DNA of 16,673 bases from Deltaproteobacteria bacterium (GCA_006226895.1 SBFN01000250.1:1-16673); one strand, 5' to 3'; shown: positions 7,484 through 14,608, numbered from the stretch's first letter. Notes: generated from the letters alone by a model not told the origin. Program-made: numbers and translations.

Positions 7484-8893
7484 ATGAAAAAAATTGCAAT
7501 CATTGGTGCCGGTATCTCCGGCTTGAGTACTGCCTTCACCATCGAGCGTCTTGCCGGCGAAGCCGGTCTGGATGTCGAGGTCACGGTCTTCGAACGCGAG
7601 GAGCGAACCGGCGGCAAAATCTGGAGTATTAAGGAAGAGGGTTATCTCTGCGAGTGGGGGCCGAACGGTTTTCTTGATAGCAAGCCGATGACCCTGGAGC
7701 TGTGTGATCAGATTGGTATTCGGGATCAGCTTGAGCGCTCAAACGACAACGCCCGCAAGCGGTTTATCTACAGTGGTGGAATCCTAAACCGCCTGCCGGA
7801 AAATGGGCCGATGTTTTTGCAGTCGAAGCTGATCAGCTGGCCAGGCAAGATTCGTCTGGCCCAGGAGTTCATCAAGCCCAAGCGCACCGACGGTGTTGAT
7901 GAAACCCTGGCTGACTTTGCCCGTCGTCGCCTTGGCGCGGAAGCCCTCGACAAGTTGATCGGGCCGATGGTCTCGGGAATCTTTGCCGGCAATCCGGAGA
8001 CCATGAGTCTGAAGAGTTGCTTCCCGCGCATTCATGAGCTGGAGCAGGAGTATGGTGGCCTGCTTAGAGCCATGATCCTGCTGGCCAAAAAGAAGAAAGC
8101 CGAAGTCAAAGCCGGCAAGCAAGTCGCCAGTGCCGCCGGGCCGGGCGGCGTACTGACCTCTTTTGTTGGTGGTATTCAGGAGCTGACCGACGGCACGGTC
8201 AGGGGGCTGAAAGGTGAGGTTCGGACTGGTCAGGCTGTTGCCGGTTTGAAAAAGATTGATGGTGGCTGGGAACTGCGCCTGGCTGACGGTTCTAACTTTG
8301 ATGCCGATGTTGTTGTTTCTGCAGCACCGGCCCATGTTCTCAAGGAGTTGACCTGGTCAGTCGACGGTGAGTTGTCCGAACTTCTTGGTGGCATTCCCTA
8401 CGCACCGATGAACGTGATCTGTTTCGGTTATGAGCAGGAAAAAGTTGCGCGTGACCTGGATGGTTTCGGTTACCTGATCCCGAAGAAAGAGGGCTGTAAC
8501 ATCCTTGGTACGCTCTGGGATTCGAGCATCTTCCCACAGCGTGCTCCGGAAGGTCACGTCATGCTGCGTTCCATGATGGGGGGCGCCACGACTCCCGAGG
8601 CGATCGATCTGAGCGACGCCGAGGTTAAAGAAAGAACCATGGCCGAGCTCAAGAAGATCATGGGGATAGAGGCGGAGCCTGATTTTGTGCGAATTTTCCG
8701 TCACCAACGTGCCATCCCCCAATATGTTGTTGGCCATGCGGAGCGCCTGATTGCGATAGACGAGCGCCTGGAGAATCATCCCGGTTTGATCCTGACGGGC
8801 AATTCTTTCTTTGGCATCGGTCTCAATGATTGTGTCAATGCGGCATACAAGGCCGGTGACCAGGTCCTCTCCTCTTTGCAGGGTACTGCTTGA
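7484..8893 (+). CDS. hemG: Protoporphyrinogen oxidase (HemY/PgoX type, FAD-dependent)
   Basis: A 469-residue flavoprotein that oxidises protoporphyrinogen IX to protoporphyrin IX, the step before ferrochelatase in heme synthesis. The dinucleotide motif IIGAGISGLSTAF (6-18) and EREERTGGKI mark the FAD-binding fold. The segment GYLCEWGPNGF and the C-terminal LILTGNSFFGIGLNDCVNAAYKAG are typical of this oxidase family. It is of the HemY/PgoX class, which uses O2 as acceptor in characterised members; many databases nevertheless name it hemG. Oxidation of coproporphyrinogen III (CgoX activity) cannot be excluded by sequence alone. ATG 7484 follows GGAG (7474-7477) at good spacing. The upstream neighbour is an SDR protein. 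No other heme gene is adjacent, although ctaB at the right end uses its downstream product. Confidence 0.93.
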   Translation: MKKIAIIGAGISGLSTAFTIERLAGEAGLDVEVTVFEREERTGGKIWSIKEEGYLCEWGPNGFLDSKPMTLELCDQIGIRDQLERSNDNARKRFIYSGGILNRLPENGPMFLQSKLISWPGKIRLAQEFIKPKRTDGVDETLADFARRRLGAEALDKLIGPMVSGIFAGNPETMSLKSCFPRIHELEQEYGGLLRAMILLAKKKKAEVKAGKQVASAAGPGGVLTSFVGGIQELTDGTVRGLKGEVRTGQAVAGLKKIDGGWELRLADGSNFDADVVVSAAPAHVLKELTWSVDGELSELLGGIPYAPMNVICFGYEQEKVARDLDGFGYLIPKKEGCNILGTLWDSSIFPQRAPEGHVMLRSMMGGATTPEAIDLSDAEVKERTMAELKKIMGIEAEPDFVRIFRHQRAIPQYVVGHAERLIAIDERLENHPGLILTGNSFFGIGLNDCVNAAYKAGDQVLSSLQGTA

Positions 8894-9065
8894 TTAAATC
8901 TGATCGCAAGCGTGCTGCCTGGAAACTTGCTGTGACCTGAGTGTTCTTCTGGTCTCTGTTGCTTCTTTGAAAGCCTCCGCTTCTCAACTGATCAGTGTCG
9001 GGGCTCGAGATGACGAAAGCGTTTCAGCGAGCGCTCGGTTTAATCGTGATGACTGTTTATGTTTC

Positions 9066-9095
9066 TTGCAAGTCCCACTAACCGCATCATATATT
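9066..9095 (+). promoter_or_regulatory. Candidate promoter of the DHH-family gene
   Basis: TTGCAA (9066-9071) and TATATT (9090-9095) are separated by 18 bp and lie about 50 bp before the GTG start at 9145. The rest of the 251-bp gap after hemG shows nothing else I can support. The spacing is one base longer than optimum. Confidence 0.4.
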
Positions 9096-9144
9096 GGCGC
9101 TGTTTTACTAACTACGATACAACCTCTTTGTTGGAGAAACTTGC

Positions 9145-10056
9145 GTGAGATTGTTGACTCGCTCCGATTTTGACGGCATCTGCTGTGCGGTTCTCTTAAA
9201 AGAACTCGGCATGATGGATGAGATGGTCTATGCCCATCCCAAAGACCTTCAAGACGGCAAAATTCCCGTCACCGAGAATGATATTCTGGCTAATGTTCCT
9301 TATGTCCCCGGATGCGGCCTCTGGTTCGATCATCATTCCAGTGAGCTTGAGCGAAATGACCTTGAGGGCCGTTACAAAGGCTCAAGCCGGGTGGCACCAA
9401 GCGCTTCCCGTGTGATCTACGATTACTACGGCGCCGAAAAGTTCGAACGATTTAAAGAACTTGTCGAGTATGCCGATAAGCTTGACTCCGCGCAGTTGAG
9501 CGAAGAGGAGATTCTTAACCCCACCGGCTGGGTTCTCCTCGGTTTCCTCTGTGACCCGCGAACCGGGCTCGGCTATAGCAAGACTTACACCATCAGTAAT
9601 CTGGCTTATTGCCGTAACCTGGTGGACATGATCGGGGAAATGTCGATTGATGAAATCCTGGATCATCCGGATACGAAGGAACGCACAGATTTCTACTTTG
9701 AGAGTACCGAAAAAGCCAGGAAGTTTTACAAAACCTGTACCTGGTCAGACGGATCGATCGTTATCTCAGATTTCCGTGTTGCCGGCATGGCTCCCCCGTC
9801 AAATCGTTTTCTCATCTATTCGCTCTATCCGGAAGCGAACATCTCTATCCGCATGCTCGATGGTAAAGATGGCGCGTTCGTCTCTTTTTCAGTGGGACAC
9901 AGTGTTCTCAACCGGACGGCAACCGTGGACGTTGGCTCCCTGATGCTTAAATACGGCGGTGGCGGTCACAAGGTGGTGGGGACCTGCCAGGTTCCTTATG
10001 AAGAGGCGGAAGACGTGCTTCACGAGATGGTTGAGTTTATCAAGTCGACAAGTTGA
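9145..10056 (+). CDS. DHH/DHHA1-family phosphoesterase-like protein (exopolyphosphatase-related)
   Basis: A 303-residue soluble protein of the DHH superfamily, whose members hydrolyse phosphodiester or phosphoanhydride bonds (RecJ, NrnA, PPX1) with manganese. Motif I is SDFDG (7-11) and the signature DHH is at 62-64 (WFDHHSSE). A downstream acidic motif, YADKLDSAQ, supplies D111 and D114. The C-terminal DHHA1-type substrate loop is GGGGHK (271-276) followed by VGTCQV. It starts with GTG at 9145, chosen because GGAG (9133-9136) lies eight bases upstream and motif I begins within ten residues. It is a lone gene followed 65 bp later by a terminator. The true substrate (oligonucleotide, cyclic dinucleotide or polyphosphate) cannot be assigned from sequence. 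Confidence 0.88.
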   Translation: MRLLTRSDFDGICCAVLLKELGMMDEMVYAHPKDLQDGKIPVTENDILANVPYVPGCGLWFDHHSSELERNDLEGRYKGSSRVAPSASRVIYDYYGAEKFERFKELVEYADKLDSAQLSEEEILNPTGWVLLGFLCDPRTGLGYSKTYTISNLAYCRNLVDMIGEMSIDEILDHPDTKERTDFYFESTEKARKFYKTCTWSDGSIVISDFRVAGMAPPSNRFLIYSLYPEANISIRMLDGKDGAFVSFSVGHSVLNRTATVDVGSLMLKYGGGGHKVVGTCQVPYEEAEDVLHEMVEFIKSTS

Positions 10057-10084
10057 TTGCTCACTGAAACAACTAAAGTAAAAA

Positions 10085-10158
10085 GGGCGCCAGCGATAAA
10101 TCTGATGCCCCAGATTGTTGACAAACCCTGCATTGAATTGATGTGGGGTTTGTTTTTA
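10085..10158 (+). terminator. Rho-independent terminator after the DHH gene
   Basis: ACAAACCC (10121-10128) pairs perfectly with GGGTTTGT (10146-10153), with CAT/ATG extending the stem inside. It is followed by a T run (10153-10157). A weaker imperfect hairpin, GGGC..CAG/CTG..GCCC (10085-10110), comes first. The position 65 bp after the stop fits transcription ending for the plus-strand gene. Confidence 0.8.
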
Positions 10159-10274
10159 TCTGTCTGGCTGGTTAACTGTTCTGTGTTTTATTCGGTAGTC
10201 TCAGAACAACAGATCGTTAATCCTATTCATGCAAATCACTACAACACGCGACGAAACGATACAGCAACAATGTT

Positions 10275-10315
10275 AAAAGGTTACGACATTTTCACAGTCG
10301 TAACCTTTTGTGTTT
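10275..10315 (+). terminator. Strong hairpin, terminator-like
   Basis: AAAAGGTTACGAC (10275-10287) and GTCGTAACCTTTT (10297-10309) are perfect 13-nt arms with a 9-nt loop, followed by GTGTTTT on the plus strand. The A/T-flanked stem could act in both directions. It is about 120 bp beyond the first terminator, with no protein gene between. Confidence 0.6.
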
Positions 10316-10336
10316 TATGGCCTTTTTGGGTGGTCT

Positions 10337-10355
10337 AGTGTACCAAGAGTGTACC
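10337..10355. repeat. Two direct copies of AGTGTACC
   Basis: AGTGTACC occurs at 10337-10344 and again at 10348-10355, an 11-bp period, so both copies face the same side of the helix. No integrase gene or tRNA is present in the window. The function is unknown. Confidence 0.6.
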
Positions 10356-10411
10356 GAGAGAATGATCTGGTCCAACCATAACGATGAATACTATAAATCC
10401 TAATAAATAGT

Positions 10412-10445
10412 AAAGGGTCACCCGTCCCAGGTGGCCCTTTTGTGT
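10412..10445 (+). terminator. Terminator-like hairpin between converging genes
   Basis: AAAGGGTCACC (10412-10422) pairs with GGTGGCCCTTT (10430-10440) through one T-G pair and a 7-nt loop. On the plus strand it is followed by TGTGTCTT. It lies 48 bp beyond the stop of the minus-strand STAS-like gene, so it may also serve that gene from the other side. Confidence 0.6.
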
Positions 10446-10488
10446 CTTATCGCTATAATTTGTGAAACAGTATCGTCTCTGCGTATAA

Positions 10489-10863
10489 TTAGCTCGACAA
10501 CCATTCCATGGCTTCTTCTTCGTCAGTGAAGCCCATAAATTGCAACCCTCTGTTCATGGAAACATCCTCCCAAAACTTCCAGTGGGAATTAAATCGACTC
10601 GGTTCATAAAGAAAGGCGACCTTTATGGCGCGAAGAATTGAAGTTCCAAGCAGCGATGACAGCTTTGTTGAAAAGTCATGTGCAGGCATGACGCTCTCAG
10701 GCACGCACATCTTGCGAGCATCATAAAACACGTTAAAGCCTAATTGTGCGGCCTTTTCACGGAGGCTTATTGCTAACGAGACAGCTTCATCAATATTTGG
10801 GTCACCCTCTAAGCGACAGAAGACGATCTTTTTCTCATTGATTATTTGAGTATCGTACTTCAT
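10489..10863 (-). CDS. Small STAS/SEC14-like (SpoIIAA-like) protein of unknown role
   Basis: A 124-residue soluble protein with no signal or membrane segment. The pattern of a central FNVFYDARKM strand, an alternating hydrophobic/charged middle with IKVAFLYEP, and the ending FTDEEEAMEWL resembles the SpoIIAA-like STAS/SEC14 group, whose members usually bind ligands or partner proteins without catalysis. The assignment rests on pattern only. ATG 10863 is preferred over the TTG at 10866 because AGAGGT lies eight bases upstream. It follows the coiled-coil gene by 92 bp and is the last gene of the minus-strand run. The sequence is visibly more AT-rich than the genes upstream. Confidence 0.65.
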   Translation of the reverse strand: MKYDTQIINEKKIVFCRLEGDPNIDEAVSLAISLREKAAQLGFNVFYDARKMCVPESVMPAHDFSTKLSSLLGTSILRAIKVAFLYEPSRFNSHWKFWEDVSMNRGLQFMGFTDEEEAMEWLSS

Positions 10864-10955
10864 CAACGACCTCTGCCCTTCTCGGGAGCCTGCACAAAAA
10901 AAGATACAGTTAATTTACAACGTCAGTAAGTTGAGGTCAAAAAAGCATCGACTCT

Positions 10956-11567
10956 TTAGTGCTTTGTATCCTTGCGACTGACGATAATAAAGGTCAGCAT
11001 CACTGCCAGGACCAGCGCGGCGCCCATCCCCCACATGCTGATCTGTTCAACCTGGCCGCCAACATCATGCCCCAACGCATCAATCTTTGAGCGGGTTTCA
11101 TCAGTCTGTGCTTGTGTTTCAGCCAGAGCTTTGCTTGTCTTCTCCTGCACAGAAGTGAACTCAGCCTTCATCTTCTGCAACTGATCTTGCAGAGCACTTA
11201 TTTTCCCAGACTGTTCCACAATCGTGTTGTTCTGAAGAGTGAACTGGTCAGTCAGTGAGCCTAGTGATTTCGTAAGGGGTTCGAGCTCAGCGAGCGCTTG
11301 CTTGATTCTCTCTGTTTGGTTTTCAACCACTCGGAGTTGACTTGTAAACTTCTTATTTATGTCAGTTTGCGAGGCTTCCGTTTTGTTGACGAAGAGTTTT
11401 AGCTGTTTTTGCTGTTCTTTGAGGGAGGTCTTCTGCTCAACCAGGTCTTTTTGCAGATACCACATTTTTTCCTGGATGCGTTCAATCTCTGTCAGCACGA
11501 GTGCCTGCTCGGCGTATAGAGGGGCTGCGCAGAGCAGCAGAAGGAAGAAGAGTTGCAGAGCTTTCAA
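10956..11567 (-). CDS. Secreted, membrane-anchored coiled-coil protein, unknown function
   Basis: A 203-residue protein with an N-terminal signal peptide (about 1-19, ending LYA before EQ). A long helical coiled-coil region rich in Glu, Gln and Lys spans about 25-165, then comes a C-terminal transmembrane helix (about 178-196, MGAALVLAVMLTFIIV) and a short basic tail, RKDTKH. The predicted topology places the coiled coil in the periplasm with a C-terminal anchor in the inner membrane. I recognise no enzymatic domain. The start is TTG at 11567, supported by GGAGGT just upstream (11577-11572) and by the signal peptide beginning there. It sits between a methyltransferase gene (95 bp upstream) and a STAS-like gene. 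The coiled coil suggests a scaffold or sensor; this is inference. Confidence 0.75.
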   Translation of the reverse strand: MKALQLFFLLLLCAAPLYAEQALVLTEIERIQEKMWYLQKDLVEQKTSLKEQQKQLKLFVNKTEASQTDINKKFTSQLRVVENQTERIKQALAELEPLTKSLGSLTDQFTLQNNTIVEQSGKISALQDQLQKMKAEFTSVQEKTSKALAETQAQTDETRSKIDALGHDVGGQVEQISMWGMGAALVLAVMLTFIIVSRKDTKH

Positions 11568-11662
11568 GATGACCTCCAGTCGTAGGGCTCGTCAATCGAG
11601 AATGTTTCTCCGGTCGTTGGCAGCAGGTAGCAATAAAAATGTAACTCAATTGGAACAGCAGG

Positions 11663-12343
11663 TCAAAGGCGAGGTCTCTCAATAGACGCGGCAGGTTCAG
11701 CCATCAGGAGACGATTCTTGGGGGTGATGTCAGCCGGTATCCGCTGTGTGAAAATCGAGTAGCCATAGTTGCGCAAATGGTGAGCCCTGACAACATCTGC
11801 TGCCAGCGGACCCTCGAGCCAACCGCCAAGTCCGCCCAGATCTGCATCTTTCAAGTTGTGGCAACATGGCAGGAGCGCCAGGCGTGACTGCGCTTCTGCT
11901 GCCCGCTGCAGAACCAGATCAGACAAACGACCGCAGGCGTGCACGGAAACGACAAGGTCGGTAGCTTCCAGGGCAACCTCCTCCAATGACATTTCGACAA
12001 ACTCAACACGACCTTCAAGCCTTGGCCAGCTTTCGAGCAGAGCCTGGTAAAGTTTATTAACGGAGGCGGGAAGGGTACGATCTACGGCGAGAGCCATCGG
12101 TGAACTATCATCGAGGATCAGAAGCAGAGCGGCTGCCAAACCATGTCCGCATGCCAAGTCGACCACGCGTCCACCACGAAAGCGTCTTCTGACTCGCCGG
12201 GCAACCTCCCATGCTTCGAATAATTCTTTCCGTGGCAAGCAACCCGCCTTGCAAACGGCGCGACCAACTTTGTCGAACAGGGAGTCGCTCGGGAAGAGGA
12301 AGGCTTCTTTTTCTGTAAGGCGGTTTCTTGAAGAACGTTTCAT
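11663..12343 (-). CDS. SAM-dependent methyltransferase, Methyltransf_32/METTL25-like
   Basis: A 226-residue class I methyltransferase. Motif I is VDLACGHG (61-68), the acidic residue after strand 2 is D88 (LAVDRT), and HACGRLSD (135-142) with LLPCCHN (157-163) are the hallmark blocks of the family that includes METTL25/RRNAD1 in eukaryotes. The substrate is not predictable. The frame stays open upstream to 12520, but that part lies inside the DksA-like gene. I chose ATG 12343, the first start after the DksA-like stop (12399), although its Shine-Dalgarno is weak. The C-terminal RNYGYSIFTQRIPADITPKNRL could form a substrate-specific cap. It is downstream of the hydrolase and DksA-like genes on the same strand. 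Confidence 0.8.
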   Translation of the reverse strand: MKRSSRNRLTEKEAFLFPSDSLFDKVGRAVCKAGCLPRKELFEAWEVARRVRRRFRGGRVVDLACGHGLAAALLLILDDSSPMALAVDRTLPASVNKLYQALLESWPRLEGRVEFVEMSLEEVALEATDLVVSVHACGRLSDLVLQRAAEAQSRLALLPCCHNLKDADLGGLGGWLEGPLAADVVRAHHLRNYGYSIFTQRIPADITPKNRLLMAEPAASIERPRL

Positions 12344-12398
12344 AGAATCCGTGGCGGGTGGCGGGTAAGGCGTGGCGTGGGGGAGGCTTTTAATCTCG

Positions 12399-12761
12399 CT
12401 ACCCGCTGCGCGTCTCCTTGTTACTCTGACATTCAATGCAAAAGGGAGTTTCCGGCTGTGCTTGCAGACGGGCGTAGCCGATTTCTTCTTCGCAGCTTGC
12501 ACACAAGCCATAATCATCATTGGCGCACCGTCGCAGGGCTGTTTCTATACGCGTCAGGCGCGTTTTTGCAGTGCGTCGGTTTGCCTGCACCATGCTTTGC
12601 TGCTGCATGGCGTCCATGCGGGAAAGGCGTCCAATTGGCTCATCAAGGCTGACCGGCTGTGCGCCATCCGACGAGTCTGCGAGCAACTTCTGCAACTCGT
12701 CGCGAAGATCGAGCAGTTCCTTATGGAGTTCCTGCTTCTGCTGTTCGCTCAGTTCATTCAT
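12399..12761 (-). CDS. DksA/TraR-family C4 zinc-finger protein
   Basis: A 120-residue protein with an N-terminal helical coiled-coil half (about 1-80) and a four-cysteine zinc finger: C87-x2-C90 and C108-x2-C111. DksA/TraR proteins insert their coiled coil into the RNA polymerase secondary channel and tune transcription, often with ppGpp. Here the tip region reads SLDEPIGRLSRMDAM, retaining acidic residues but differing from the canonical DksA tip. It is shorter than E. coli DksA (151), so it is a paralogue or a YbiI/TraR-like member. The start ATG (12761-12759) overlaps the stop TGA of the alpha/beta hydrolase as ATGA, implying translational coupling. The next gene downstream is a methyltransferase, 55 bp away. 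Confidence 0.85.
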   Translation of the reverse strand: MNELSEQQKQELHKELLDLRDELQKLLADSSDGAQPVSLDEPIGRLSRMDAMQQQSMVQANRRTAKTRLTRIETALRRCANDDYGLCASCEEEIGYARLQAQPETPFCIECQSNKETRSG

Positions 12762-13468
12762 GGCACGTCGGTTAGCTCCGTAATAAAGTTACTGATTATT
12801 CGAGCACCGGTTTCCGGATGAGCCAGGAGGGTTATGTGCGGGCCCGGTAACTGCTCAATCTGCAACTGTGGCAGCAACTGTTGCAGGGGAACTGTCGCAC
12901 GTTCGGGAACCAGACGGTCGTTTTTTGCCTGCAGATAGAGGCAGGGCCCAGAGAAGCTTATATCTGGTGGGGGGGGCAGTTCAGCAAGGATCTTCAAGCG
13001 CATTGAAAGGACACTCAGCTTAACAGACTTGAGTGCGTTCTGAAAAATGTCAACGGCCTCAGAAGGGGCACCGCCAAGGCAGAAAAACCGGCCCAGGAAT
13101 GTTTTGCTGAAGAGGCTGAGGAGCAGCTTCTGAGGCAGGTGGAGCCCCGCATCAAGGAAAAAAGGAGTCGGGTGACGCGCAAAGGTTGCAACGAGAAGGA
13201 CACCTTTCAGATTATCCGGTGGCTCAGAGAGGATTTGCAGGCCGATCGGTCCGGAGAAAGATTCTGCCAATAACACGAAGGGTTTCTTCCGGGGTAATTG
13301 TTTGCGGGCAAAATCGACATGCTCCTGGAAAGACATGACACGATCGGCTGGATAGCGCACGACCTGGGCCTCTATATCTTCAGGGAGGTGTTTCAGCAAT
13401 GGTCCAAAAACCATCCCTGTGCCGTCGAGACCTGGCAGCATAACCAGAGTTGTCTGTTGAGAAGTCAT
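12758..13468 (-). CDS. Alpha/beta hydrolase
   Basis: A 236-residue single-domain hydrolase. The oxyanion-side motif LPGLDGTG (11-18) is followed by the nucleophile elbow LLAESFSGPIG with S70. The elbow is A-E-S-F-S rather than G-x-S-x-G. D184 (AKNDRLVPE) and H211 (GPHITLLAHP) complete the triad. No signal peptide is visible, so it is probably cytoplasmic. The substrate is unknown; an esterase, lipase or thioesterase is possible. ATG 13468 has a purine-rich AGGGGGCG somewhat far upstream. It follows def by 94 bp and its stop overlaps the DksA-like start. Confidence 0.85.
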   Translation of the reverse strand: MTSQQTTLVMLPGLDGTGMVFGPLLKHLPEDIEAQVVRYPADRVMSFQEHVDFARKQLPRKKPFVLLAESFSGPIGLQILSEPPDNLKGVLLVATFARHPTPFFLDAGLHLPQKLLLSLFSKTFLGRFFCLGGAPSEAVDIFQNALKSVKLSVLSMRLKILAELPPPPDISFSGPCLYLQAKNDRLVPERATVPLQQLLPQLQIEQLPGPHITLLAHPETGARIISNFITELTDVP

Positions 13469-13562
13469 AGGATGTTCGCCCCCTTTTTATAACGCAGAGG
13501 CGTTATGGGAAAAGATAAGGTACGAAGATTGGCCCCGGTTTCTGAATTGCGTGTCGAGAGAA

Positions 13563-14066
13563 TCATTTGCCTTTTCTGCGGTATAAATCCGTTTTCAGGC
13601 TTGAAACCCGGTCGAGAAAGAGCATCCCGTCGAGGTGATCAAGTTCATGCTGGATGGCAACAGATTCAAAGCCACTGGCTTCAATGACGCGCAGTTGCCC
13701 TGCACGGTCGGTGAACTCCACGACAATATGTTCGGCCCTGGTGACATTTCCGGTGTAATCGGGAATGCTCATGCAGCCTTCACGCATCATCTTGCTGCCG
13801 GATTTTTCGATGATCTCGGGGTTGACCATTTCGAGTAAACCGTGATTGTTGTCTTTGCCGAGCTTGTTCTTCGAGACATCGACAACAACGACACGGACCA
13901 GCTCGCCGATCTGTGGAGCGGCGACGCCTACCGAATGACCGGAGTCGAGCATGGTGTCGACCAGGTCCTGGATAACGGCGACAACGCTTTTGTCAATGGT
14001 TTCAACCTCTTCTGCAACTTGTTTGAGAATAGGGTCGGGGTAGAGGAGGATAGGACGAACAGCCAT
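13563..14066 (-). CDS. def: Peptide deformylase
   Basis: A 167-residue metalloenzyme removing the formyl group from the N-terminal methionine of new proteins. All three family motifs are present: SVGVAAPQIG (45-54, with Q52), EGCMS (96-100, metal ligand C98) and QHELDH (139-144, ligands H140 and H144, catalytic E141). The first motif starts with Ser instead of the usual Gly, and Val replaces Leu. Both are mild variants. The length is normal for a bacterial deformylase. ATG 14066 lies only 2 bp after the stop of the double-ACT gene, so the two are an operon. Substituted motif positions are not expected to abolish activity. Confidence 0.97.
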   Translation of the reverse strand: MAVRPILLYPDPILKQVAEEVETIDKSVVAVIQDLVDTMLDSGHSVGVAAPQIGELVRVVVVDVSKNKLGKDNNHGLLEMVNPEIIEKSGSKMMREGCMSIPDYTGNVTRAEHIVVEFTDRAGQLRVIEASGFESVAIQHELDHLDGMLFLDRVSSLKTDLYRRKGK

Positions 14067-14068
14067 AA

Positions 14069-14608
14069 TCAGAGTTCCACCGTCGGAATGGTGCGAACGG
14101 TGATGTCAACCTGAAGATCGTCGCGTATCGGGGCGAGCCAGCCGTTGACATCTTCTTCCTCAACCTCTTCCGGGAGGACTGCTTCGATTACCATAACGTA
14201 GACAGGTCGTTCGTCACTGCCGACCAGTTTGGTGTTGAGGTCGGTAATGTTGACATTCTTCTCTCCCAGGACTTGGGCGACCCGGTAAACAATCCCTGGT
14301 TTGTCAGAGCCGTAGACTGAAATCATACAGATATCACCGTCTATGTCAGACCGAACTTCACCGCCCGGTTTGAGGACGCGTAGAGAAACTGATAGGTCAG
14401 AGTCTTCCAGTGGCTTGAATGCTTCACCAAAGCTCTCTCGATTAGTGAACTCCGGATGGCCGAGAATCAGGATCATGGCAAATTGACCGCCCAGAATCGA
14501 ACAGCTTGAATCGGCGATATTACAACCTTGCTCGAAAAGAATCCCGGTGACCTGAGAGACGATTCCGGGACGGTCGCGGCCCACGATGGTTAAGGCGAAA
14601 TGATTCAT
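14069..14608 (-). CDS. Double ACT-domain protein, GcvR-like
   Basis: A 179-residue protein made of two ACT domains (about 4-80 and 94-170). Each begins with the ligand-binding turn pattern: VGRDRPGIVSQVTGIL and YGSDKPGIVYRVAQVL. ACT pairs bind amino acids and regulate enzymes or transcription; the arrangement is that of the glycine-cleavage regulator GcvR, which acts without a DNA-binding domain. The ligand and target are not shown by the sequence. ATG 14608 has AGAGGGAG upstream. The stop is 2 bp from the def start, and the neighbouring def suggests coupling to translation start or one-carbon metabolism, which is inference. It is divergent from the release-factor-like gene across 137 bp. Confidence 0.85.
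   Translation of the reverse strand: MNHFALTIVGRDRPGIVSQVTGILFEQGCNIADSSCSILGGQFAMILILGHPEFTNRESFGEAFKPLEDSDLSVSLRVLKPGGEVRSDIDGDICMISVYGSDKPGIVYRVAQVLGEKNVNITDLNTKLVGSDERPVYVMVIEAVLPEEVEEEDVNGWLAPIRDDLQVDITVRTIPTVEL

Larger units (their letters stand above)
10159..10488. other. Gene-free stretch with two further hairpins and a short direct repeat
   Basis: I see no supported protein gene between the first terminator and the STAS-like gene. A TTG-initiated frame, 10057-10338, runs through two hairpins and lacks a ribosome-binding site. The stretch holds a 13-bp perfect hairpin (10275-10309), a 10-11-bp hairpin (10412-10440) and two copies of AGTGTACC. Two terminator-like structures in tandem with no intervening gene could mark a small RNA or layered termination between converging genes. 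Confidence 0.5.

Noticed and set aside
8967..9173. Open frame of 68 codons on plus before the DHH gene
   Set aside because: It overlaps the candidate promoter and the DHH start, and has no ribosome-binding site or domain.
10057..10338. TTG-started frame of 93 codons on plus
   Set aside because: It begins directly after the DHH stop without a Shine-Dalgarno and runs through a terminator and a second hairpin.
12344..12520. N-terminal extension of the methyltransferase frame
   Set aside because: It lies inside the DksA-like gene in another frame, is Arg/Pro-rich without structure, and the domain begins after ATG 12343.
13489..13506. Palindrome ATAACGC-AGAG-GCGTTAT between def and the hydrolase
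   Set aside because: It has no T run on the correct side for a terminator on either strand and is too short to call an operator without other copies.
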